Source: Leishmania martiniquensis
Taxonomy: Eukaryota; Euglenozoa; Kinetoplastea; Trypanosomatida; Trypanosomatidae
Assembly (NCBI RefSeq): GCF_017916325.1
Contig: NC_090161.1
Location: 458,501-522,500, forward strand
DNA: 64,000 nucleotides
Direction: 5' to 3'
Every line of letters starts with the position of its first letter. Positions within the stretch are counted from its first letter, which is position 1. Positions 1 through 8,169 of this stretch are shown in pieces. A program made the translations under genes and the position numbers. The notes under the pieces are model-generated. The model was not told the DNA's origin, did not search any database, and saw only the letters and a program-made list of their open reading frames with translations.

Positions 1-1
1 C

Positions 2-1693
2 GCCATCGCCCGGACATGGATCGCGGCGGCGTCGAACAAGATGCTGCAGCCGCAGCACGTCACCCCGGATAGCCGCAAGCTGGCGTGGTGGATTTGCCCG
101 AGTTGCTACCATCAGTACAACAAGCGGATCGATCTGCACCTTGCGGCCGGTGGTGCCTGTCCCAAGTGCGAGGCGAAGCCACCCTTGGCCGCCAGTGCGT
201 CGGAGAAGAGGGGCTCGTCGAGTGCGCGTGACGCCGGCAAGGCCGCCTCGTCATCCTCGAAGAAGACAAGATCGTCCATCGCGTTGACGCAGGACTCCGT
301 TCCCGCCGCAGCCGCGCTTCGCCACCGCTGCCGCCCCAACTCGGCGCTCGGCTCCATTGCCGCTCCAAACGCGAATCTCCTCAGCAGGAGCGTCGCCGAC
401 GGTCAGTACCTTCGCGTGAAGGAGACGCGCAACCTCCTGCCGATGCTGGCGAAGAGCTTTGAGAAAGAACGTTGGAAGATCGCGCCCGACGAGATACTGC
501 ATGTGTCGCCGAAGCTGGATGGCATCCGCTGTGTCGCTGCGTACCGAGTAGACACGAAGCAAGTGCTTTTCTTCAGCCGCTCCGGCACACTTTTCGAATG
601 CTGTGACGATGCCATCGAGCCAGCGCTGCGGTACCTTTTCGAGAAGGACCCGACACTTGTGTTGGATGGCGAGCTGTACAACGACTCGGTCAATCTGGCG
701 CAGCTGAAGACGGTGCGCCCAGCAGCAGGAAAAGTTTCCCCTCCATCTCGCACAGCAACGCTGTCTGCACAAAACCCAACGCCGGCTTTCTTTAGCGCTC
801 TCCTTGCTGCCGTCCCCGGTAAGAAGAAGCAGAAGGGCTGCGCGGCCGCTGCTGTGGCGGCGCAGGAAGATGCACCGGCAGTGATCCGCTTCGAGCAGCT
901 CACGTCGGCAATCCGCACCACGCGTCAGTGGCTCACCCCTGAAGTCGCGGCTTTGCAGCAGCTGCTGCAGTACCATGTCTTCGACGTCCTTTACAGCCGC
1001 GAGTTCCCCGACGGTCGTGGATCGACGGTGCCGTTCAGTATCCGCTACGGCGTTCTTGAACGGCTTCTGGCAGCTGCAACGGCGCACAACTTAGCGCACA
1101 TTTCGAAGTACAATCCTCTAGTGCTGCGGCGGGTGCCGAGCTACTCGTGCACCATCGATGTCGTGGACGCCGTGCTGCAAGCCGCGATGCGAGTCGGCTA
1201 CGAGGGCATTATGATTCGCCGCGAGTCCCGGGGTGCGACCGCGGTGGCTGGCAAGGACGGCAAGGCGAAGTTCGAGCCGGCCAAGAAAAAGATTAAGCGG
1301 GGGACGGCGTCCAGTGAACGTAATGGCCGCGTGAGTGCCGCGGCGGCGGAGAGTGACGGTGGTTACGGCTACGGTCAGCGCAGCAGCACGCTTCTCAAGT
1401 ACAAGGTGATGCAAGATGCAGAGTACGTCATCGTGGGTGCAGTGGAGGGCTCCGGCAAGTGGAAGGGCTTCCTCGGCTCCTTCATTTGTGTCACCCCAGA
1501 CCAAAAGCACCGCTTCACCGTCACGCCAGCCAGCACAGATACCGACAAGCGGCGCATGTGGCAGTCGTGGAAGACGGCGTACAAAGGGAAGGCGCTGACG
1601 GTGCAGTTCCAGGAGATCACACCAGACGGCGTGCCGCGTTTCCCTGTCGGCAAGTGCGTTCGCGGCGCGGCAGATGGACATGATTGGCTTTAG
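2..1693 (+). CDS. LIG k: Kinetoplast (mitochondrial) ATP-dependent DNA ligase, LIG k family, 5' partial
   Basis: Nick-sealing ligase expected to act in the mitochondrion on kinetoplast DNA replication intermediates. Counting from the in-frame Met at position 41, the motifs are: a CxxC-17-CxxC zinc-ribbon-like module (C19, C22, C40, C43); motif I KLDG with the AMP-accepting lysine K158; motif III FFSRSG; the motif IIIa-like LVLDGELY; motif IV YEGIMIR; motif V LLKYK; and a C-terminal OB-like region ending RGAADGHDWL. The frame is open to the left edge, so the true start and probably the mitochondrial presequence lie outside the window. Compared with the paralogue at 3965 it has two extra low-complexity segments: an Ala/Lys-rich one before FDVLYSREF and a Lys-rich one (KKKIKR) between motifs IV and V. 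Trypanosomatids are known to carry tandem LIG k alpha and beta genes; I cannot say which this is. Confidence 0.9.
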   Translation, partial: AIARTWIAAASNKMLQPQHVTPDSRKLAWWICPSCYHQYNKRIDLHLAAGGACPKCEAKPPLAASASEKRGSSSARDAGKAASSSSKKTRSSIALTQDSVPAAAALRHRCRPNSALGSIAAPNANLLSRSVADGQYLRVKETRNLLPMLAKSFEKERWKIAPDEILHVSPKLDGIRCVAAYRVDTKQVLFFSRSGTLFECCDDAIEPALRYLFEKDPTLVLDGELYNDSVNLAQLKTVRPAAGKVSPPSRTATLSAQNPTPAFFSALLAAVPGKKKQKGCAAAAVAAQEDAPAVIRFEQLTSAIRTTRQWLTPEVAALQQLLQYHVFDVLYSREFPDGRGSTVPFSIRYGVLERLLAAATAHNLAHISKYNPLVLRRVPSYSCTIDVVDAVLQAAMRVGYEGIMIRRESRGATAVAGKDGKAKFEPAKKKIKRGTASSERNGRVSAAAAESDGGYGYGQRSSTLLKYKVMQDAEYVIVGAVEGSGKWKGFLGSFICVTPDQKHRFTVTPASTDTDKRRMWQSWKTAYKGKALTVQFQEITPDGVPRFPVGKCVRGAADGHDWL

Positions 1694-2458
1694 CCGCTGC
1701 CAAAGCGGCTGCGAATAGGTTGCGAGAGACGGCGGAGGCAGAGGAAGTCGGCAGGTGGGGGGAGGATGATGTCAGGTGAGCATTACCCGCCCGCACGCTC
1801 GGTGCCATCATACGCGCACACTGAGCACCGAGGCCCTCGCGTGTTGTTGTTGCCCATCTTTGGCTCTCGACCACAAGGGGGATCCACCTCCCCTCGTCCT
1901 CTCGCCTCTCGGCCGCCACCACTCCCAGCCTCTCTCTCTCTCTCTCCAGCACCTCCGAGTCTTCTGCGAGGCCTTGGAGGCATTGCCGCACCGTTTACGT
2001 CTGCTTCGATCGTCTCGACGATTGGTACACATGTCGATAGCTTACCACCATGTCCACACAATCACTTGTCCTCTTTCTGGCCTTCATCATAGACGGAGCT
2101 TCATTCCGCCACTGCCTCTCTACACCTCTGCAATGTCTCCCTCGTCCTCTCTGTCACCGTTTCGCCCTTTCCCTGCTCCCCCCCCACGCCCCTCACTCTC
2201 TCCCTCTGCACACGTTGGCGACCGCATCCATTTTGGTGTTGCATCGCTTCTCGTTGTTGACGCACTTTCTTCTAAGGCAGGCAAACGTGTAAGTGTAGGT
2301 GTATATATGTGTGTGCTTCTCCTCGCCCACACCAGTGCCGCCGCCGACACACAAGTCACTGCACGTCTTCCATCGGCCCGCCCTCTCTTCATCTCTCCTC
2401 TCGGCCTCCCCACGGTGAATTTTTCAATTCGAGGGAAGCGTAAGATGGGAAGAGACGG

Positions 2459-2615
2459 GAGGAGGAGGAGGAGCGGGGATGTGGCGGTGAGGTGGAAAGA
2501 AAGAGAGAAGGGAGGAAGGGGAGCGTCAGTGCAACCGTCAAGCGCACCTTTACCCTTCCCCCCTTCTCTCTCTCTCCACCTCACCGCCACATCCCCGCTC
2601 CCCTTCCTCCTCCTC
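2459..2615. repeat. Long inverted repeat (hairpin)
   Basis: A perfect 26-nt inverted repeat pairs 2471-2496 with 2575-2600. It continues imperfectly on both sides: purine-rich GGA/GAA sequence on the left faces CTCC/TTCC sequence on the right, for a total stem of roughly 50-60 bp around a GC-rich loop. The core arms carry a non-simple sequence (GGGGATGTGGCGGTGAGG), so this is not just purine tract facing pyrimidine tract. It lies in the presumed 3'UTR of the first ligase. Confidence 0.75.
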
Positions 2616-3631
2616 TGTACGATTGACCATCCCCCTCCCCCTTTTTCTCCTCCTCTGTATCACTCATCATTCTTTACTGTATTCCCTGAGTGTGAGTTGC
2701 GCGTGCATGTGTATCTCTCTGTGAGTGCGTGTGTGTTGCCGCATTTTCTGTGTTGTTGGTGTCCCTCACTTACATGGAACACCGCTGGAGCTGCAACAAC
2801 TGTCGACCTCGTCTTCTTTGCTCTCTACGCCTCCAGCAGGTCGCACCACAGTCTGATGCCTTCTGAGATTCAAGTTTTTCACCGCTCGACGCACCACCAC
2901 AGCCCCACCCACCCCACCGCGCACTTTCTGTATCTTGACTCGCTGCTCACCCACACATACGCACACACCTGAGCCTTCATGAGAGACTCACCGGGTAACC
3001 TCATCCGTTCTGCCTGATGCCCCGCACGTCCACTTACAACGACTCATCTTCGATGCATTGTGGTAGGTGGCCCGAGTGCGAGAGCGGAGGCCATATCTGT
3101 TCGCGAAAGCGGCGACTGCACCATTGGCCAGCACGCCGTCATCCTGCTCCTCCTTTCCCCGCCCTTTCCCAAAGCCTCATCGCTTGCCTCGCTTCTTTCG
3201 TTTTTTTTTTCGGTCCAACCCGCGCCTCTTGCATCCCCTCCCTCCCCCGCCACTTCCCTATATACCTCTTTCTTCCTCTCATGCGCCCACCCAATGCAGA
3301 GGTCTAAAGGACACCGCGCATTCACTCCCCACAGCTCGCTCCCTCGCGCGCTCTCTCGCACACACACACATACACACATACACAGGCACCCACCCTCAGT
3401 CTGCGGACGGACAGACTCCGTTGGCAGACACACATAAACGCACGCGAACTGCATATGCCGCCTCCTTAGATTTTTTTCGTTCAGACCTTTGCGTAGGCTC
3501 GCGCCTCACTCACGCGTGCGTCCGTTACATCCGACCTCAACGCCCCCCCTCTCTCTATCTAGACCGTACATTGGAGTCCTCCCCTCCATCTTCCGTCTCC
3601 GCGCACGTCGCCCGAACATCCTCCGTCGAGA

Positions 3632-3655
3632 CCCCTCCCTTCCTCGCTCCCCCAG
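3632..3655 (+). promoter_or_regulatory. Putative spliced-leader trans-splice acceptor for the second ligase
   Basis: A pyrimidine run (CCCCTCCCTTCCTCGCTCCCC) leads into AG at 3654-3655. The first ATG after this AG is the one at 3965. That would give a 5'UTR of about 310 nt. Another CT tract ending in AG lies at 3561-3562, so the exact site is uncertain. Confidence 0.4.
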
Positions 3656-3964
3656 CCTCCGCAAGCACACGCACACACAGATACGCCTACAGCCGTATTG
3701 CCATCCCCAGAGAACGTTGACGTGCGCGTGTGCATTCACCTTGCGCAGTGTGGCTGCTGTCGGAGCGGAAAGACAGGACATAGACATAAAGACAGAGACA
3801 GGGAGAGAGGTGAGCACAGAATTGCCCGCTTTGGGGGTGGGGGAGTGACTGGAGGCACTCTACACGTGCTAGCACCCTGGCTGAACGAGTGCCACCGCGC
3901 ACTCACCCAGGAAAGCGGCCGCCGGCGCACCTGCACCGACCGACACGCCACCTACGGCCTAATA

Positions 3965-5446
3965 ATGTTTCGTCGGCACGTTCCGCTGCTCTTGACGCCC
4001 CCAACAGACGTGAATAAAATCTTCGGCACAAGTCGTCGCCGCACACTCCATCAGAAACAGGTGTACAAGCAGCTGAAGAACACAACTATTCAGGAATCGT
4101 TCCCCCACCTCGCCGCCTGCTGGGTGGGGCCATGCTGGGGCTCCGTGATGCAGACGCCGAGCAACACATCGCCCGTGTGCATGAAAATGGCGGTGTGGCG
4201 CTGCTCTCATTGCTTGCAGGAATTCGAAATGGTCATCGGCCACTTTGTGGACGAGGGCGGCGTGTGCCCGCACTGCCGCAATCCGCAGAAGCAGCTGGGA
4301 AGCGTGACGATATACAACGCTCAGGGGGAGTTGGTGACGAAGAAGCCTCAATACATGAAGGCGCCGCGCATGGTTCACTCGAACTATCGTAGCGTGCTCT
4401 TCACGAACCCCGACTGGGAGTCGCTGAACATTCAGCCCATGCTTGCGCAGCGCTGGGAACTTGTAGCGGACGAACTCACAAGGAGCAGCAACCGCGACAG
4501 CGGTTCGACCACTCCCGAAAAGCACCTACTGCTTGCCTCCCCGAAGATCGATGGTATCCGCTGCATGATCGGGTACAATCAGAAGCTGAAAGAGGTTCAG
4601 TTCTTCTCTCGCGGTGGCATCCTTCTCGAGTGCTGCCACGGCCTCGTCGCGCAGCTGCTGCCACTCTTCGAGGAAGACCCGACACTCATGTTGGATGGCG
4701 AGCTCTTTGCACCCGAGTGCAACTTTGAGCAGCTCAACGGGCTTGTACGCCGACTCAGCAAGTCGTCGAGCCCGCAAATTAAGGAGGCTCAGGCACGCCT
4801 GCTCGAGTACTTCGCGTTTGACATCATGTACAGCGCGCAGCTCTCGTCCAGGACAGCGCCTTTCGACGAGCGCTACCAACTCCTCAAAAAACTCATCCCC
4901 GTGTGCGGCGCGAAGCGAATCAGCAATTACGTCCACGACGACACGCGGAAGAAAGTAATCCGCGCGAAGAACGGCAGCGTGGCCACGACGGCCAATGGTG
5001 AGGCCGTGAAGATTTACCACGTTCCCGCCGCGCAAGTTCACCCGAGTGAAATGGAGGACGTGCTGAACGAAGCGTGCTCGCAGGGCTTCGAGGGTGTCAT
5101 GATCCGCCTTCCCACGCTCCCCTACGAGCACGGCAAGCGCAGCTTTGGGCTGCTCAAGTACAAACAAATGCACGACGCGGAGTTTGAGATTGTCGGCTTC
5201 ATCCCGGGGGAGGGCAAATTCAAGAACGGCCTCGGTGCCTTCGTCTGTCAGACAAAAGACGGCAAACGGTTCAACACACCGCCCAAGATCTCGTACAAGC
5301 GCCGCATCGAGCTATGGAAGCAGCGTGAGGAGTACCTTGGCAAGTACCTGACGGTGCAGTACCAGGAGCTTTCCTCGCAGAACGTGCCCCGCTTCCCAGT
5401 CGCGAAGGCGGTTCGCGGTAGTAAAGATAGGCGCGATTGGTTGTAA
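3965..5446 (+). CDS. LIG k: Kinetoplast (mitochondrial) ATP-dependent DNA ligase, LIG k paralogue
   Basis: A 493-residue ligase of the same family as the truncated gene upstream. The start is the first ATG after the pyrimidine tract; the frame is open further up but has no ATG there. The N-terminus MFRRHVPLLL with basic residues suits mitochondrial import. Then come a CxxC-17-CxxC zinc-ribbon-like module (C80, C83, C101, C104, the same spacing as in the paralogue), motif I KIDG (K194), motif III FFSRGG, LMLDGELF, motif IV FEGVMIR and motif V LLKYK, ending GSKDRRDWL. It lacks the two low-complexity insertions of its neighbour. The role is inferred from the family: joining nicks or gaps in minicircle replication intermediates. 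The alpha or beta assignment is not made. Confidence 0.92.
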   Translation: MFRRHVPLLLTPPTDVNKIFGTSRRRTLHQKQVYKQLKNTTIQESFPHLAACWVGPCWGSVMQTPSNTSPVCMKMAVWRCSHCLQEFEMVIGHFVDEGGVCPHCRNPQKQLGSVTIYNAQGELVTKKPQYMKAPRMVHSNYRSVLFTNPDWESLNIQPMLAQRWELVADELTRSSNRDSGSTTPEKHLLLASPKIDGIRCMIGYNQKLKEVQFFSRGGILLECCHGLVAQLLPLFEEDPTLMLDGELFAPECNFEQLNGLVRRLSKSSSPQIKEAQARLLEYFAFDIMYSAQLSSRTAPFDERYQLLKKLIPVCGAKRISNYVHDDTRKKVIRAKNGSVATTANGEAVKIYHVPAAQVHPSEMEDVLNEACSQGFEGVMIRLPTLPYEHGKRSFGLLKYKQMHDAEFEIVGFIPGEGKFKNGLGAFVCQTKDGKRFNTPPKISYKRRIELWKQREEYLGKYLTVQYQELSSQNVPRFPVAKAVRGSKDRRDWL

Positions 5447-5491
5447 GTGCGGGAGGGAGGAGGAGCTCGAAGGAAACGTGCGCGCATACAC

Positions 5492-5523
<32 letters not shown>

Positions 5524-6384
5524 GGCAGTACTCGATGCAAAGGTACGTATGCTGAAGGGAACCCTTTTTTTACGAATGGTGAGAGAAGCGATGAAATGGC
5601 GTCAGTGTTTCGGCGCCTCTCCTCTCCCCCTCACTCACCTCCTCCCTCGATGTGTGCGCGTGTACGGTTACCGGACAGGTCAGTGGGCTTGGCGCACTGG
5701 GGCCGCCATCCGTCTCCACGATAGAAGCGCCATAGATGCATACCCTCTTCTCTTTTCGCTTTTCGATATTGCTTACTCTCCACGCGTGAGGCGCTGCAGA
5801 CGAGCGCTTCGCCTGTACATGTGAATGTTCGGCGCGGCTGTGCACTTGGCGCCCGCGCGGCGCCCTTCGGCCGTCGCGGCACGGCAGGGACAGTGAAGAA
5901 GAGACAGCGAAGAGACAACGTGAGCTCTCCGCTCATGCGTACACCGTGAAGACAAGGAGAAGAAGAGAGGGGCGAACATGGGGCATGCTTGCTGGTCTGC
6001 AAGGCCCACGGGCCACGGGTGACGCGCGTCGGTAGAGGAGATGGAAGTGCGCGTCGCGTCGCGTCGGCATCTCTCTTTTCAGAGACACGCGCGGCGTTTA
6101 GCGAGAGAACGGCTCGATGACGTGCGTTTGCCCTGTAAGCATCTGAACCGAATCTGCTTCGGAGCGGCGGTGGCATTCCTCCAATGCCCCTTTGGGCCTG
6201 CCCCTCCGCTTTCCAGCCCAGTCTGCGATGCACTGCCCTCTTCTCCTGCGTGCACGCCAATGTCCTGCACCTTTCTTGTCCACTTCCCCCCTCCCCTTAC
6301 CGCTTTCTCTTTTAGTCCCTGGGACGGATGTGAACGCGTAGCGCTCACGTGCTCCCACCCCACGCCCTCACTGCCTCCTTCTTA
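5447..6384. other. Intergenic spacer with CA and CAG microsatellites
   Basis: No coding sequence seen. A (CA)n tract near 5487-5506 runs straight into a (CAG)n tract near 5505-5522, just after the ligase stop, in the presumed 3'UTR. CT-rich DNA before the next gene supplies the acceptor at 6281-6315. Confidence 0.6.
6281..6315 (+). promoter_or_regulatory. Putative trans-splice acceptor for the thioredoxin-fold gene
   Basis: A strong polypyrimidine tract with CTTTCTCTTTTAG ends in AG at 6314-6315, about 70 nt before the ATG at 6385. An ATG followed directly by TGA lies at 6328-6333 in this leader. An alternative AG at 6340-6341 would exclude it. Confidence 0.45.
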
Positions 6385-8169
6385 ATGCTGCTGAATTTCT
6401 GCCGGCGTACGCCCATCCCTGCTGACGCCATAGGCCTCTGCGGCGCAGTCGGTAGCGCTGCCCGCGTGTGGCAGAAAAGTTCGGCGGCTGTCGCCGGATT
6501 GGGCTGGGCGCCGTGGCTGCCACCGCCGGGCTCTCTTCGTGCTCGCGTTGGTAGATGCGGTAGTACGCCCAGCTCGACGGCACCGCTCTCCAACGCCATT
6601 CGCTACGTTTCGCACGTCACCAACGCGGCCAACTTTGAGGCAGAGGTGCTTCAGTCGCAGCAAGCCATCTGCCTTATCTATTACATATCGAATAGTAACT
6701 GTTCTGCGTACGTGGCAGTTGCAGAGAAGCTAGTGGACGCGATGAACGCTCAGACAGCAGGGCTGGAGGCATCAGCGTCGACGAGCACTAGCGGCGGCGG
6801 CCCAGCGAAGGCGGTATCGCCAGCGCGCACTGCAGAGGTGAAGAGCCCTCCAGTATCGGAAGCCGTCAATGGCGGCGCACCTTCGCTGGCGTCCTCGCTA
6901 GTGTCCGCTGCTGCGCTGACGGAGATGCCAAAAAAGATGGAGTGGCTGAAGCTCTGCACGATCAACGCGGATGAAAACCGGAACTTGGCCTCCGCCTTCT
7001 CGGTGCAGCGCGCGAAACTCCCGATCACATACTTCGTGCTGCAGGGCACCATTGTCGACAGGGTCGTGGGTCACATCTCTGAGGCGCGGCTGAGCGCCAT
7101 CCTCATCCGATTCCTCGAGCACTACCAGAAGGAAATGAACGTCGATCTGCTCGCACGGCAGAATACGCTGAGCGAGGCCCGTGGCACCAGTGTCAATCCG
7201 CTGCCCTCCGCCGCCACGGCGGACTTGCTCAGTGGAACCTCGACCACGTTCCTGCAGGACAAGATCATGAACGCCCTGGTAGGCGCGGACATGATCCGGC
7301 TTCCTGAGGAAGCCGAGAAGCTCGACGGTCTGAGACGCACGTTGCAGGAAGCAAAGAAGAAGGCGCACTCGGAGCTGCAAGAGCTACACAAGCAGCTGGG
7401 CATGGACAGGCGCCGCCTCACGGACTGTGAGATGCAGACCCGCTACTTCGACGCCCCACAGTTCCACGCGCTCGGCGTGCTGTGCGCGCTCGAGGCGCTC
7501 TATCTCGCACGGTCGCACGCGACGCTAGGCGACGTGGCGCGCATCAACGTAGACTGGGCCCGCCACGCAGTGCAGAGGGACTTCGAGGCCATTCAAGGCG
7601 ACCCCGCGCTGCGGCGAGTGCTGGCCTTGGTGGACGCCAACCTAGTTCGCGCTGAGCTGCGCACAGCGGCGCTACTGGCGGCACAGGATGCAAAGCGTCT
7701 CGGCTGTATTCTAATCGAAGCGAACACGGATGACGCGCGCAGCGTGCAGCGTCGCGACGCCCTAAAAGAGATGGAGGCGCTTATCGCGGACGAGCGTCAG
7801 TACTGCGAGGATATGCTCTCCATTATCGACGCCCACATCGACATCCGAGCGCCCAACAGCAGCGCGTTCCCATCGGTTGTCGCGGATCAGTTGTTAGAGC
7901 TGCTGAGGAGCAATTTAAAACTCAGTCGAGCCCGCGTCTCGCAGTCAGCGGGCGCTGGGGAGTCTCTTGTGCCGGACCCCGGCAGCACCGAAATGATGCT
8001 GAAGGATACGATGGACGGCAAGGCACTCGACATGACTGCGAAGCGCGCGCAGATAGCACAGACCCGAGTACTGCAGGCTCGAACGCTAACCACGTGCCTT
8101 CTTCAGCTCTACGCGACAGATCCGAGGAGCCACGACGCGCGATCACGGCTGGCCTCCCTGATGTACTGA
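6385..8169 (+). CDS. Thioredoxin-fold protein lacking the CxxC site, with C-terminal helical region; probably mitochondrial
   Basis: A 594-residue protein. I start at the ATG at 6385 because the open frame further upstream has no ATG. The basic, Ala-rich N-terminus suggests an organellar presequence. Residues about 71-248 follow the thioredoxin plan: NFEAEVLQS, the strand AICLIYYIS, LCTINADENRNLASAFSV, the cis-Pro-like LPITYFVLQG, then VVGHISEARL. The fold is interrupted by an Ala/Ser-rich insert of about 60 residues. At the active-site position there is only one cysteine (C106, in SNSNCSAY), so redox chemistry of the usual kind is unlikely. Residues about 300-350 form a charged coiled coil, and the rest is helical, possibly TPR-like. 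The layout recalls bacterial YbbN/CnoX (a Trx fold plus TPR holdase), but that is only an analogy. Confidence 0.75.
   Translation: MLLNFCRRTPIPADAIGLCGAVGSAARVWQKSSAAVAGLGWAPWLPPPGSLRARVGRCGSTPSSTAPLSNAIRYVSHVTNAANFEAEVLQSQQAICLIYYISNSNCSAYVAVAEKLVDAMNAQTAGLEASASTSTSGGGPAKAVSPARTAEVKSPPVSEAVNGGAPSLASSLVSAAALTEMPKKMEWLKLCTINADENRNLASAFSVQRAKLPITYFVLQGTIVDRVVGHISEARLSAILIRFLEHYQKEMNVDLLARQNTLSEARGTSVNPLPSAATADLLSGTSTTFLQDKIMNALVGADMIRLPEEAEKLDGLRRTLQEAKKKAHSELQELHKQLGMDRRRLTDCEMQTRYFDAPQFHALGVLCALEALYLARSHATLGDVARINVDWARHAVQRDFEAIQGDPALRRVLALVDANLVRAELRTAALLAAQDAKRLGCILIEANTDDARSVQRRDALKEMEALIADERQYCEDMLSIIDAHIDIRAPNSSAFPSVVADQLLELLRSNLKLSRARVSQSAGAGESLVPDPGSTEMMLKDTMDGKALDMTAKRAQIAQTRVLQARTLTTCLLQLYATDPRSHDARSRLASLMY

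Larger units (their letters stand above)
1694..3964. other. Intergenic spacer between the two ligase genes
   Basis: About 2.3 kb of CT-rich, low-complexity DNA. It should contain the 3'UTR of the first ligase, the polyadenylation zone and the 5'UTR of the second. Open frames across it are read through pyrimidine tracts and CA repeats and show no domain-like sequence. It holds the long inverted repeat at 2459-2615 and the acceptor candidate at 3632-3655. Confidence 0.6.

Noticed and set aside
251..1087. Minus-strand frames opposite the ligase and other genes
   Set aside because: Typical shadows of GC-rich coding sequence; the + strand frames have clear domains.
1776..2972. 398-codon frame in the ligase spacer
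   Set aside because: It starts from CT tracts, crosses the hairpin, and is Ser/Pro/His-rich simple sequence throughout; no domain and no conserved-looking core.
3067..3720. 217-codon + frame upstream of the second ligase
   Set aside because: Translation of CT/CA-rich leader DNA; no ATG logic after the acceptor and no domain-like stretch.
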